NCBI GenBank assembly: GCA_934101225.1
Contig: CAKOQK010000006.1
Span: 1-54,496 of the forward strand
DNA length: 54,496 bases
Source: an uncultured Bacilli bacterium
GTDB lineage: Bacteria > Bacillota_I > Bacilli_A > RF39 > UBA660
Reading direction: 5' to 3'
A program made the position numbers and the translations under genes. Position 1 is the stretch's first letter. Each line of letters opens with the position of its first letter. The notes below the pieces were generated by a model. It saw only the letters and a program-made list of their open reading frames with translations. It was not told where the DNA came from and made no database searches. This document shows positions 8,362-16,676 of the stretch, piece after piece.

Positions 8362-9372
8362 TTATTTTATCTTTTTATTTTCACATCCAACAAATATAGA
8401 TATATATTCTTTTAAAGTCTCACTAACCATACTAATCTGTGTATCAAAATTCAATTTTTTTAAAAAATCATAAATATCTAATTCATTTATTAATTTATGT
8501 AAATTTTGTAAATCAATCATATAATTATTATCTAACTTATATTTTTCATATAAACTTATTGCTACTATAAAACCAATAACATATTTTAATGCACCAACCA
8601 ATTGTTCAAAAACTGATTCATCTAAATTAAATTTTTTCTTTTTTTCTAAATAATAATTAACATAATTTAAAAAATTTTTTATATCCGATTCATATAAATC
8701 ATCTTCAAAAATTTTACTATAAGATTCTTTACTAGTATCACCAAAATTTTGATAAACTATCATAATTGGCAAAACTCCCATTACATTATTTAAACATTTT
8801 TTTATATATAAAATTCTATCATAAAAATTATATATCTTTAAATTAAAATTATCCATTTCATCAATTGCTATTAACTCTTCCGCAATTGCTAACGCTTCAG
8901 TAAACCAAAATCTAGTTTCATTAAATTTATTTGAAATATCTTTATAATGAGACAATTCATGAATAAATATAATAACATCATTAAGGGAAGCATTATTTCT
9001 AATCATAATTGTTGTTCCATCCATATTACAAAGTCCACGTAAATCAATAATATTTTTTCTTTTATCACTTAGAAGTTCATCATACGCATAAGAATCATAT
9101 ACAATAATACCATCATTAATTAATTTATTAATATCTAAATCAATATTAAACTTTTTATTATATTTATCAACTAAATCAAAAACATCTTGTATCTTACAAA
9201 TATCTATAACTTCACTATATTTATCGAGCATATCCGTATCAATATTTAATTTTTTAATAATTTTTAATAAACTTTCTCCCACAAATAAAAAATAATCTAA
9301 ATTATCAATAATGTTATTATCGTTATTAACAAAAAAACTATTTAATTCTTCTAATATTTCTTCACTAATCAT
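8362..9372 (-). CDS. M3-like HExxH metallopeptidase-related protein, copy A
   Basis: 336 residues, no signal peptide. A zinc site HELSHYKD near residue 140 is followed by WFTEALAIAEELIAIDE, so the third ligand would be a Glu some 18-25 residues later, as in gluzincins. The spacing and the following helix resemble the C-terminal half of M3 oligoendopeptidases, but the protein is about half that length. It is paralogous to the gene immediately upstream (9378-10349): same zinc motif, same length, same helical tail. Substrate unknown. The two copies and sufB probably share a transcript. Confidence 0.6.
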   Translation of the reverse strand: MISEEILEELNSFFVNNDNNIIDNLDYFLFVGESLLKIIKKLNIDTDMLDKYSEVIDICKIQDVFDLVDKYNKKFNIDLDINKLINDGIIVYDSYAYDELLSDKRKNIIDLRGLCNMDGTTIMIRNNASLNDVIIFIHELSHYKDISNKFNETRFWFTEALAIAEELIAIDEMDNFNLKIYNFYDRILYIKKCLNNVMGVLPIMIVYQNFGDTSKESYSKIFEDDLYESDIKNFLNYVNYYLEKKKKFNLDESVFEQLVGALKYVIGFIVAISLYEKYKLDNNYMIDLQNLHKLINELDIYDFLKKLNFDTQISMVSETLKEYISIFVGCENKKIK

Positions 9373-9377
9373 AATTT

Positions 9378-10349
9378 TTATCCTAATCTCTTTCTCGGAT
9401 AACTTCCAATTTCTCCAACAAACTTTAAAACATTATCAACTAAATCAAAGTAAACCATATCATTAACATCAGTATCAAATAACTTAAAAAACTCCTCTAC
9501 ACTTAAATCATTTACTTTACCATGAGCATTAGCCACAACCTCTATATAACTATTATTATCTCTCACTTTAAACATATTATTTATTCCCATAACATATCCA
9601 ATTAAATATATCATATCCATAAATATATTTTCTAAATTATGCTTATTAATGTAATCCTTTAAATAATTAAAATCATTAACATAATAATCTTCGTCAAATT
9701 CACTTAAATATGCTTCTCTACTTAAATTTCCATTATTTATATAAATCATAATCATTCCTAATAATGAATTAATTCTTCTTATCTTTTCATATAATGAATT
9801 AATTCTATGTTTATACCAAAATAATTTTTCATCATCATGACCACTTAAATTATCACACATAATAAATTCTTCACTCATAGGTAATATTTCTGATAAAAAT
9901 AATTTAGATTCGTTTTTTAATCCTTCTATTTCATTTTTATAATGACCAAGTTCATGAGTTAACAAAATTGAATCAACAATAGTACCAGTTTTATTTATTT
10001 CAATTTTGTAACTAGATTTATTACATTCACCATAAATTAAAGGTCTACCATTACCTTCTGAATAAACAACTTTATTTCTTAAAACATCATCTATATCATA
10101 ATTAATACTATACTTATTATAAAAATCTTTAACAAACTTTAGTATTTCTTCATCAGAATATTTAGGTAAATCATTAATATCATTTTCATCATATTTTCCT
10201 CTAATAGACCCATTAAGCATTAAAGAAATGTTATAAATAAAATCTGCATACTTAAAATAAACACTATCTTTATACTTATTAATAAAATCCTTAAGTTCTT
10301 TTTCTAATTTTAATCTATCAATATATTGATTCATATCCATTGCATTCAT
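9378..10349 (-). CDS. M3-like HExxH metallopeptidase-related protein, copy B
   Basis: About 323 residues, cytoplasmic. The zinc motif LTHELGHYKN is followed by LFLSEILPMSEEFIMCD, matching the M3 pattern of HExxH plus a downstream Glu helix. It has the same architecture as the downstream neighbour and is a tandem duplicate. I prefer ATG 10347-10349 (MNAMDMNQ), because the in-frame GTG 12 nt upstream has no better ribosome site; the site here is weak in both cases. Only 5 bp separate it from copy A. Proteolytic activity is plausible since the zinc residues are intact, but the substrate cannot be read from sequence. Confidence 0.6.
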   Translation of the reverse strand: MNAMDMNQYIDRLKLEKELKDFINKYKDSVYFKYADFIYNISLMLNGSIRGKYDENDINDLPKYSDEEILKFVKDFYNKYSINYDIDDVLRNKVVYSEGNGRPLIYGECNKSSYKIEINKTGTIVDSILLTHELGHYKNEIEGLKNESKLFLSEILPMSEEFIMCDNLSGHDDEKLFWYKHRINSLYEKIRRINSLLGMIMIYINNGNLSREAYLSEFDEDYYVNDFNYLKDYINKHNLENIFMDMIYLIGYVMGINNMFKVRDNNSYIEVVANAHGKVNDLSVEEFFKLFDTDVNDMVYFDLVDNVLKFVGEIGSYPRKRLG

Positions 10350-10390
10350 AAAAACACCCACTTACATATAATATAGCACAAATTTTTCAA

Positions 10391-10424
10391 AAGAAAAAAT
10401 AACTATTTCTTTTTAGTTATTTTT
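10391..10424 (-). terminator. intrinsic terminator of slipin gene, overlapping its stop codon
   Basis: Eleven-bp stem (10395-10405 against 10414-10424) with an 8-nt loop and a T-rich run on the minus strand. The stop codon lies inside the stem. Confidence 0.75.
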
Positions 10425-11176
10425 TTTACAATTTCACCACTATTTCCTTGCTTAAAAGCATCCATTACTTCAATTGGAATAGCAAAGATAATTGTATTAG
10501 ATTGGTCTGATGAAATATCATTTATTGTTGATAAAGTTCTTAAATGAAGTGCTCCCGGTGTAGATGCCATAATTTTAGCCGCTTCTGCTAAATTTTTAGA
10601 TGCTTCTACTTCACCAGCAGCCTTAGTAATAACAGCTGCCTTTTCTCTTTCTGCTTCTGCAACTTTAGCAATAACTCTCTTCATTTCCTCAGGTAATGAA
10701 ACATCTTTTAATTCTACATTTTCAACCTTTATTCCCCAAGGATCTGTAGCTAAATCAACAACTTTACAAATTTCTTCTGATATTTTATCTCTTTCTGATA
10801 ATAACTCATCTAATGATACTGCACCAACCGCGTTACGCATAGTTGTTTGAGCAAGTTGTGCAACAGCAAATCTGAAATTCTCAACCGCTAATATAGCTTT
10901 AGATGCATCAAAAATTTTATAATATAAAACCGCATTAATTCTTATTGATACATTATCTTTAGTAATAGCATCTTGCTCAGGTACATCTACTGCTTTAGTT
11001 CTAATATCAACCTTCTTTAAAGATTCAAATATTGGTAAAATAACATGCCATCCCGGATTTAACATCTTATCATATTTACCACATCTAAACTTAATACCTC
11101 TTTCATATTCATCAATTTGTCTAATAGATGGTAAAATAATAAAACAACCAATAATTATAATAATGACAAAAAACAT
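10403..11176 (-). CDS. slipin / stomatin-like SPFH (band 7) membrane protein
   Basis: 257 residues. One N-terminal hydrophobic hairpin (FFVIIIIIGCFIILP) is followed by an SPFH domain with family landmarks: RGIKFRCGKYDKMLNPGWH, PEQDAITKDNVSIRINAVLYYKI, TTMRNAVGAVSLDELLSERD, WGIKVENVELKDVSLPEEMKR. A coiled helix AEAEREKAAVITKAAGEVEASKN-type region follows. SPFH proteins oligomerise at membranes and organise microdomains or regulate proteases; no NfeD or protease partner is adjacent. Start chosen at ATG 11174-11176, because AGGAG lies 8 nt upstream and the in-frame extension has no site. Monocistronic, divergent from 11281. Confidence 0.9.
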   Translation of the reverse strand: MFFVIIIIIGCFIILPSIRQIDEYERGIKFRCGKYDKMLNPGWHVILPIFESLKKVDIRTKAVDVPEQDAITKDNVSIRINAVLYYKIFDASKAILAVENFRFAVAQLAQTTMRNAVGAVSLDELLSERDKISEEICKVVDLATDPWGIKVENVELKDVSLPEEMKRVIAKVAEAEREKAAVITKAAGEVEASKNLAEAAKIMASTPGALHLRTLSTINDISSDQSNTIIFAIPIEVMDAFKQGNSGEIVKKITKKK

Positions 11177-11233
11177 TTCACATACTCCTCTCATCATAAG
11201 TGTATCTAAATAACTAAATAATATCAATAAAAT

Positions 11234-11262
11234 TTGACTTTAACTTCAATATAAACTATTAT
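11234..11262 (+). promoter_or_regulatory. sigma-A promoter for the 11281 membrane protein
   Basis: TTGACT at 11234-11239, 17-nt spacer, TATTAT at 11257-11262. Predicted transcription start lies about 10 nt before the start codon, so the leader is very short. Confidence 0.6.
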
Positions 11263-11280
11263 TATAATAGGTGAAGAAAA

Positions 11281-11835
11281 TTGAAAATATTTAATAAAAA
11301 ATTAGATCGTACAGACAAAATTAATTTAATAATATCAGGCGTTATTTTATTTTTAGGACTAATGTTAATAATCCTATCTCCAGCAACTGATTATGCCCCA
11401 ATAACAATGCTTTATTTAACATTTGTGGTCTACTCATTAATTAAAATCTTAGAATATTTCTTAACAAAGCCGCAAGATGATAATGAAGAATTATACACAA
11501 CCATCGTATGCGCAATCGCCGCCTTTAGTGGTTTCAAATATATTGATTATAATCCTCCAATGGTTTTATCCCTAACCCTTGCCGTATGGGTATGTGCTAT
11601 GGCTATAATTAAATTAATTAAAATCGATTATTTACATGATCGAAACGATAAAATGATGTACATTAATTTAGGAACATTCTTCTTATTCTTATTATTAGGA
11701 CTTCTAACAAGTATAAACTTATATTTTAGTGAAACAGTTCAATTTCTAATGTTAGGCTTCTTCTTTATTTGTGTAGGAATACTAGATTTAACAGAAGATT
11801 TAATAAGAATTCTAACTGATAAAAATATCATTTAA
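11281..11835 (+). CDS. six-helix membrane protein, HdeD/DUF308-like, TTG start
   Basis: 184 residues with about six hydrophobic helices in three pairs and short loops, the layout of the HdeD/DUF308 family of small membrane proteins. No catalytic motif is visible. The start is TTG, preceded at 6 nt by AGGTGA; no in-frame ATG lies nearby and the N-terminus KIFNKKLDRTDKINLIISG is a normal cytosolic lead into helix 1. It is transcribed alone between a sigma-A promoter and a terminator. Family call is based on topology and general character; function unknown. Confidence 0.65.
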   Translation: MKIFNKKLDRTDKINLIISGVILFLGLMLIILSPATDYAPITMLYLTFVVYSLIKILEYFLTKPQDDNEELYTTIVCAIAAFSGFKYIDYNPPMVLSLTLAVWVCAMAIIKLIKIDYLHDRNDKMMYINLGTFFLFLLLGLLTSINLYFSETVQFLMLGFFFICVGILDLTEDLIRILTDKNII

Positions 11836-11840
11836 TTAAC

Positions 11841-11868
11841 ACATATCAACTACTGGTATGTTTTTTTT
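11841..11868 (+). terminator. intrinsic terminator after 11281 membrane protein
   Basis: Seven-bp stem (11841-11847 with 11855-11861, one G-T pair), 7-nt loop, followed by eight T. Confidence 0.75.
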
Positions 11869-11901
11869 ATTTTACATGTTATAATTTACCTGTGATGTGA
11901 T

Positions 11902-12750
11902 ATGAAAATAATTGAAAATTTTAATGATTATGAAGTACTAAGTACAAGTAATGGCTACAAATATGAAAGATGGGGAAAATATTACTTAAAAAGACCAGAT
12001 CCCGAAATAATATGGCCAGGTAATGAAACCATAAAAGTAGATGCTGAATATACAAGAAGTAATACTGGTGGAGGTAATTGGACACTAAATAACGTTCCAT
12101 CATCTTGGACAATTAATTATAAAGACTTAAAATTCAATCTTAAACTTATGGGATTTAAACATACAGGATTATTTCCTGAACAAGCTTATAATTGGGATTT
12201 AATAAGAGAAACAATTAAAAAAACTAATCATAAATGTAAAGTTCTTAACTTATTTGCCTACACAGGAGCAGCAAGTATAGCAGCATTAAAAGAACATGCT
12301 GAAGTTGTTCATGTTGATTCATCAAGAGGAATGATAGAATGGGCTAAAGAAAATGTTTTATCAAATAATTTAGAAAATGAAAATATTAAATTTTATGTAG
12401 ATGATGTAAAAAAACTTGTTAAAAGAGAAATTCGTAGAGGCAATAAATATGACATAATTATAATGGATCCTCCTTCATTTGGTAGAGGTGCTAAAAATGA
12501 AGTATGGCAAGTAGAAAAAGATTTATATAATCTTATAAAAGATGCTAGTACCCTGCTATCAGATAATGCCCTATTATTTATAGTTAATACATACACCACA
12601 GGACTATCAATGTCCGTAATAGAAAATATATTAAAATTAACTATAAAACAAAATGGTAATATTATAGGAACAGAACTTGGTTTCAAAACAAATGAAAACC
12701 TAAAACTTCCTTGCGGAACAACAGTAAGATGGGAAAAAAATGAAAGATAA
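11902..12750 (+). CDS. class I SAM-dependent methyltransferase of the RlmI/RlmK type
   Basis: 282 residues. SAM-binding motif I is VLNLFAYTGAASIAAL, the acidic motif II is EVVHVDSSRGMI, and the catalytic IIMDPPSFGRG lies about residue 190. The DPPSFGRG form belongs to the Methyltrans_SAM group that contains rRNA methyltransferases such as RlmI and RlmK, but the PUA domain of RlmI is absent. Substrate is probably rRNA, unproven. An extended -10 (TGTTATAAT near 11874-11884) lies just upstream. The stop overlaps the next gene by 11 bp. Confidence 0.85.
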   Translation: MKIIENFNDYEVLSTSNGYKYERWGKYYLKRPDPEIIWPGNETIKVDAEYTRSNTGGGNWTLNNVPSSWTINYKDLKFNLKLMGFKHTGLFPEQAYNWDLIRETIKKTNHKCKVLNLFAYTGAASIAALKEHAEVVHVDSSRGMIEWAKENVLSNNLENENIKFYVDDVKKLVKREIRRGNKYDIIIMDPPSFGRGAKNEVWQVEKDLYNLIKDASTLLSDNALLFIVNTYTTGLSMSVIENILKLTIKQNGNIIGTELGFKTNENLKLPCGTTVRWEKNER

Positions 12751-13321
12751 ATATATAAGTAAAAGATATATTTCTGAAATAAAAGGAATTAAGATTTATA
12801 TGAATCATAATGGAGTATTTAAAGAAGTTATGCCTCTTCTACTTAGAAAAAGAACATTAGATAAAAAAACTTTATTTTATAAATTAAATGATTTACCATT
12901 AGATTTACAAGAAAAATATGAAGATATGGCAATATCTCCCGAAGAATTAATAGGAAATACAATTAAAATTGAAAAAAATAGTAAATATGTTTTAGATAGA
13001 TTTAATACAAAAGTAAAAATAACTCCTCAAACATATCTTTTACCTATAGTAGGAAACTTTTTACCTAACGACGGTGTAAATGCCTTTACTGTAAAAAATA
13101 TCAACGGAAAATTAGAATTAGTTCCAATAATAGTTTGTGTAAACTGCCATTGGTCAGAACTATTTACAGGCCAAACAAAATATAAAAATAATGTATTTTG
13201 CCTATTATCAGATTTAGATTCTGAATCAATAAATAATTTTATTGACAAAATAATAACACTTGAACAAGTACCTAATTATTTAAAAAACACTAAAGAATAT
13301 GAAAAAGGTATCATAAAATAA
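12740..13321 (+). CDS. unknown protein coupled to the methyltransferase
   Basis: 193 residues, soluble, no signal peptide. I do not recognise the family. Its middle (TPQTYLLPIVGNFLPNDGVNAFTVKNING) and the segment VPIIVCVNCHWSELFTGQTKYKN with a CxxC-spaced Cys-Val-Asn-Cys look structured and could bind a metal or RNA. It begins 11 bp inside the preceding methyltransferase gene, so translation is probably coupled and the two proteins may act together. Nothing in the sequence gives a reaction. Confidence 0.55.
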   Translation: MKDKYISKRYISEIKGIKIYMNHNGVFKEVMPLLLRKRTLDKKTLFYKLNDLPLDLQEKYEDMAISPEELIGNTIKIEKNSKYVLDRFNTKVKITPQTYLLPIVGNFLPNDGVNAFTVKNINGKLELVPIIVCVNCHWSELFTGQTKYKNNVFCLLSDLDSESINNFIDKIITLEQVPNYLKNTKEYEKGIIK

Positions 13322-13354
13322 ACTATTCCTCATAAATTTAACTAGGAGGAAATA

Positions 13355-13618
13355 ATGGAAATACTAAAAGTTTCAAGTAAAAGTAACCCTAGTAAAGTAG
13401 CAGGGGCAATTGCCGGAATATTTAGAGATGGCAAAAATGAATTAGAAATCCATACAATTGGAGCCGGAAGTTTAAATCAAGGAGTTAAAGCAGTAGCTAT
13501 AGCCCGTGGTTTTGTTGCTCCAAGTGGTAAAAATTTAGTAATTATTCCTGCTTTTTCAGATATCCAAATAGATGGTGAAGAAAAAACAGCTATAAAATTA
13601 ATTGTTGAATCAAAATAA
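13355..13618 (+). CDS. spoVS: stage V sporulation protein S
   Basis: 87 residues, the usual SpoVS length and almost collinear with the Bacillus protein: EILKVSSKSNPSKVAGAIAG, ELEIHTIGAGSLNQ, KAVAIARGFVAPSG, IPAFSDIQIDGEEKTAI. SpoVS is an Alba-like dimer that affects spore development and septation. The start is preceded by a strong AGGAGG (7 nt spacing). With Spo0A and CotF-like proteins elsewhere in the window it supports an endospore or spore-derived lifestyle. Confidence 0.96.
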   Translation: MEILKVSSKSNPSKVAGAIAGIFRDGKNELEIHTIGAGSLNQGVKAVAIARGFVAPSGKNLVIIPAFSDIQIDGEEKTAIKLIVESK

Positions 13619-13645
13619 AATACTTCAAAATCGAAGTATTTTTTT
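13617..13645. terminator. bidirectional terminator between spoVS and ffh
   Basis: Perfect stem TACTTC/GAAGTA (13621-13626, 13633-13638), extended by flanking A and T runs. It can serve both convergent genes. Confidence 0.82.
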
Positions 13646-13651
13646 CATTAT

Positions 13652-14959
13652 CTAAAATGGCATTTTAAAATTTCCATTACTCATCATTTTCATCATTTTT
13701 TTCATTTCTTCAAATTGTTTAAGTAATCTATTAACCTCTTCTACACTTCTTCCTGATCCTTTTGCAATTCTTTGTTTTCTTGTTGCTTTTAATACTTCCG
13801 GATGTCTTCTTTCATAAGGAGTCATAGATAAAACGATAGCTTCAATATGAGCCATATCTTTTGGATTAATATTAATTTGATTTAATCCCATATTTCTTGC
13901 ACCCGGTAACATCTTTAAAATATTTTCAAGTGGACCTAACTTTCTAATTTGCTTTAAATTAGTTAAGAAATCTTCTAAATCATAATCACCCTTACGCATT
14001 TTTTTGGCTAAATCCTTAGCATCATCTTCACTAATTGCATTACTTGCTTTTTCGGCAATAGATAAAATATCTCCCATATCTAAAATACGATTAGCCATTC
14101 TTTCAGGATAGAACTCAGTTAATCCATCTAATTTTTCCGAATCACCAACAAACTTAATAGGAATATTAGTTAAATGTCTAACAGATAAAGCTACCCCGCC
14201 TTTCGTATTACCATCTAATTTAGTTAAAATAGCACCAGTTAATTTTAATTTATCATTAAATCCATTAATAACATTAATAGCATCTTGTCCCATCATTGCA
14301 TCAATAACAAGTAATATTTCATCTGGTTTAACAATATTCTCGATATCAACAAGTTCAATCATTAAATCATCATCAATATGTAATCTACCAGCCGTATCAA
14401 TAATTATATAATCATTATTATTACTTTTAGCAAACTCTAAAGCTTCTTTAACTATTTCTCTAGGATCTTCTTTACCCTTAGTAAAAACGTCCATATTCAA
14501 AGACTTGCCTAAATCACATAACTGATCAATAGCAGCAGGTCTATAAACATCACACGCAACAAGTAATGGTTTTTTATTATTTTTCTTTCTAACTAAATTA
14601 GCAATCTTAGCACAACTTGTTGTCTTACCAGATCCTTGTAAACCAACTAACATAATAACTGTTGGCTTTTTATTAACTTCAAGAGGAATATAATTATCTC
14701 CAAGTAAACTTATTAACTCATCTTTACATAATTTAATAAATAATTCTTCTGGTTTTAAATTCTTACCAACTTCTAATCCTAAAGCCTTCTCTTTAACATT
14801 TCTAGTAAATTCTTTAACAACTTCATAGTTAACATCTGCTTCTAATAATGCCATTCTTATTTCTTTTATTGCATCACTTATATTGTCTTCAGTAATTTTC
14901 CCCATACCTTTAATATTTTTAATCGCATTACTTAATCTATCACCCATATATTCAAACAT
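13652..14959 (-). CDS. ffh: signal recognition particle GTPase Ffh (SRP54)
   Basis: 435 residues. It binds 4.5S/scRNA and signal sequences and docks with FtsY to deliver nascent membrane proteins. The N domain (1-90) is followed by the G domain with P-loop GLQGSGKTT near residue 107, DVYRPAAIDQL, DTAGRLHIDD and TKLDGNTKGG. The M domain begins near 330 (GPLENILKMLPG) and ends in Met-rich MKKMMKMMSNGNFKMPF. It is preceded by a good sigma-A promoter at 14997-15026 and appears monocistronic; ylxM, its usual partner, is not adjacent. Confidence 0.97.
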   Translation of the reverse strand: MFEYMGDRLSNAIKNIKGMGKITEDNISDAIKEIRMALLEADVNYEVVKEFTRNVKEKALGLEVGKNLKPEELFIKLCKDELISLLGDNYIPLEVNKKPTVIMLVGLQGSGKTTSCAKIANLVRKKNNKKPLLVACDVYRPAAIDQLCDLGKSLNMDVFTKGKEDPREIVKEALEFAKSNNNDYIIIDTAGRLHIDDDLMIELVDIENIVKPDEILLVIDAMMGQDAINVINGFNDKLKLTGAILTKLDGNTKGGVALSVRHLTNIPIKFVGDSEKLDGLTEFYPERMANRILDMGDILSIAEKASNAISEDDAKDLAKKMRKGDYDLEDFLTNLKQIRKLGPLENILKMLPGARNMGLNQININPKDMAHIEAIVLSMTPYERRHPEVLKATRKQRIAKGSGRSVEEVNRLLKQFEEMKKMMKMMSNGNFKMPF

Positions 14960-14974
14960 ATTATCAATCCTCTC

Positions 14975-14997
14975 TAAATACGTATAACACGTATTTA
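14975..14997 (-). promoter_or_regulatory. inverted repeat at the ffh transcription start
   Basis: Perfect 8-bp inverted repeat TAAATACG ... CGTATTTA with a 7-nt spacer (14975-14982, 14990-14997). It overlaps the predicted transcription start and abuts the -10, so it could be an operator or a 5' leader hairpin. No regulator is identified. Confidence 0.45.
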
Positions 14998-15026
14998 TTA
15001 TATTAATTTACTACCTTAAAAGTCAA
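14997..15026 (-). promoter_or_regulatory. sigma-A promoter of ffh
   Basis: On the minus strand TTGACT (15026-15021), 18-nt spacer, TATAAT (15002-14997). The predicted start is about 30 nt before the ffh ATG. Confidence 0.72.
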
Positions 15027-15040
15027 GAAATATAGCAAAA

Positions 15041-15060
15041 AGAAAAGACTCCAATGAGTC
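15041..15060 (-). terminator. intrinsic terminator of the 15066 gene
   Basis: GACTC/GAGTC stem (15047-15051, 15056-15060) with a CAAT loop, followed on the minus strand by TTTTCTTTTT. It begins immediately after the stop codon. Confidence 0.7.
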
Positions 15061-15065
15061 CCACC

Positions 15066-15668
15066 TTACATTCCTTTAGAATTCCCTTTTTTATATGAAT
15101 CAACATAAGATAGTAATTCTATTTTCATATTAATCAAATATATCATTTCAACAGAATTATCAGTTTTAACAGATACTTCACTTAAATATCTAATTAACTC
15201 ATAAAACATATTTCTGCTAGTATCGACTTTACAACCTTTTACTCGCTCAAATATATTATATACTTCTATAAATTGATTAAAAGTTATACTTCCATTTTGA
15301 ATAAACGAATCTTCTAATTCATTAATATATTTCATTGCACAATTATCTATTAAAGTATTCCACATAAGATAATTTTCATCTTTATATTTCTTTAGTTCAG
15401 AAAAATTAGTCCCCATAGTAACTACTACATTAGCATTTTTTAACAATAAATAATATTCCAAAGGATTTTTTATGGATGCTTCTTCAAATGCCCAATTAAT
15501 TTTATCCAAACAACTAAAATAAGTATCAATACTTATACGTTCAGTAAGTAATTTTTCTTTAAATTTTTTAAGAGAGATGGCATCAGTTGGAATAAAATCT
15601 TCACTTATATCATTTAAATCTTTATCAAAAATTGGATTGTTTAATATTTCATTTATATTATTTTCCAC
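15066..15668 (-). CDS. unknown helical protein, tandem paralogue 1
   Basis: 200 residues, soluble and mostly helical. Not recognised. It is clearly paralogous to the next gene upstream: both share a core with ISIDTYFSCLDKIN / ISVDTYLDYFFKIN, KNPLEYYLLLKNANVVV / KNPLRLYLTLRNANVIV and a C-terminal helix LINMKIELLSYVDSYKK / LINIKTRLSTYIESYKK. Such divergence suggests an old duplication with specialisation, perhaps a heteromer. It has its own terminator and is cotranscribed with its paralogue (26 bp gap). Confidence 0.6.
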   Translation of the reverse strand: MENNINEILNNPIFDKDLNDISEDFIPTDAISLKKFKEKLLTERISIDTYFSCLDKINWAFEEASIKNPLEYYLLLKNANVVVTMGTNFSELKKYKDENYLMWNTLIDNCAMKYINELEDSFIQNGSITFNQFIEVYNIFERVKGCKVDTSRNMFYELIRYLSEVSVKTDNSVEMIYLINMKIELLSYVDSYKKGNSKGM

Positions 15669-15694
15669 AAACTAGCTCCTTCTTAATTCATTCC

Positions 15695-16261
15695 TTATTT
15701 AATTTTTTTCTTACTATGTTCTTTTTTATATGATTCAATATAAGTTGATAATCTAGTTTTTATATTGATTAAATCAATTATTTCATTAATTTTATCTGTT
15801 TTAACATATACACCATTTAATAAATTAATAAATTCAAAAAATTTATTTCCTCTTATTCCTGCTAAAACATATAATTCAAACAAATAGTAACATTTTTTAA
15901 ACATCTCAAAAGTAATAAAATCATTTTTTAAAATTGTTGCTTGTAAATTTTCACTATACTTTTCTAAATTAGTATCTTCAGTTATATATTCTTTTGCATA
16001 AAAACTAATTAAGTATTTAACAGTATTAACAACGTTTTTATAAGCCTCAAATAAATTGTCATTTTCATCTGCACTAACTATAACGTTCGCATTTCTAAGT
16101 GTTAAATAAAGTCTTAACGGATTTTTAGCAATCCCTGTACTACATGCGGTATTAATTTTAAAGAAATAGTCTAAATATGTATCAACACTAATATTTTCAT
16201 TAATTAATTTCTTTTCTATTTCAAGAATATCCTTTATTGATAAAACTTCTTTATTATTCAT
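15695..16261 (-). CDS. unknown helical protein, tandem paralogue 2
   Basis: 188 residues, homologous along its length to the downstream gene, with the shared motif NPLxxYLxLxNANVxV at about residues 52-67. No signal peptide, membrane helix or catalytic motif. The ribosome site is an unusual AGGGGGAAAG before the ATG. Function unknown. Confidence 0.6.
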   Translation of the reverse strand: MNNKEVLSIKDILEIEKKLINENISVDTYLDYFFKINTACSTGIAKNPLRLYLTLRNANVIVSADENDNLFEAYKNVVNTVKYLISFYAKEYITEDTNLEKYSENLQATILKNDFITFEMFKKCYYLFELYVLAGIRGNKFFEFINLLNGVYVKTDKINEIIDLINIKTRLSTYIESYKKEHSKKKIK

Positions 16262-16345
16262 AATATATCTTTCCCCCTAATGAATACATGTATTATAGCA
16301 TAATTTTAATAAAAATGCAAACAAAATTTCACATATATGTTTTTA

Positions 16346-16373
16346 TAAAAAAAAAAAGTAGATTTCTCTACTT
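16346..16373 (-). terminator. intrinsic terminator of the Cys/Asp-repeat gene
   Basis: Perfect 7-bp stem AAGTAGA/TCTACTT (16356-16362, 16367-16373) with TTTC loop, then a run of T on the minus strand. It overlaps the stop codon. Confidence 0.85.
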
Positions 16374-16626
16374 ATTTACAATCACAATCATCGCAGTCGC
16401 AATCATCGCAGTCGCAATCATCGCAGTCGCAATCATCGCAATCACAATCTTCGCAATCACAATGTCCACCACAACAATCATCATCAAATTCACCTAAAGA
16501 ACATAATGCCATAAACAAATGTAAAAATTCTTCATTATCCATTTTCTTTAAAGCATCACATACTTCATTTTTTAATTTAGTTACATTATCTCCTTCAATA
16601 ATATCTTTAAATAATTCTTCTTTCAT
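16372..16626 (-). CDS. small protein with Cys/Asp-repeat metal-binding-like tail
   Basis: 84 residues. An ordinary helical head (1-48) is followed by DDDCCGGHCDCED and then repeats of DDCDC to the end, giving a tail with some 14 cysteines and as many acidic residues. Alternating Cys and Asp suggests thiolate metal binding (for example zinc, copper or iron) like metallothionein-type tails, but no known family is recognised. The ribosome site is GAGGAG, 5-8 nt before ATG 16624-16626, and a perfect terminator closes the gene, so it is a real transcription unit. The opposite strand is open in this repeat but has no expression signals. Confidence 0.72.
   Translation of the reverse strand: MKEELFKDIIEGDNVTKLKNEVCDALKKMDNEEFLHLFMALCSLGEFDDDCCGGHCDCEDCDCDDCDCDDCDCDDCDCDDCDCK
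16386..16460. repeat. 15-bp tandem repeat encoding DDCDC
   Basis: Three identical 15-bp units (16386-16400, 16401-16415, 16416-16430) and two diverged units up to 16460. The unit is a whole number of codons, so copy-number change keeps the frame. Confidence 0.9.
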
Positions 16627-16676
16627 AAATACTCCTCTTCTAATCTTATTTTACTCAAAAACTCAAATATTATCAA

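Noticed and set aside
12393..13248. Minus-strand frames opposite the methyltransferase and following gene
   Set aside because: No ribosome sites, no recognisable product, fully covered by well-supported plus-strand genes.
16386..16460. Short regular repeats as a CRISPR array
   Set aside because: Units are contiguous, 15 bp, without spacers, and code in frame for DDCDC.
16288..16497. Open plus-strand frame opposite the Cys/Asp-repeat gene
   Set aside because: Its repeats of Ala-Ile-Ile-Val-type residues are the mirror of the DDCDC repeat; no ribosome site, while the minus strand has site, start and terminator.
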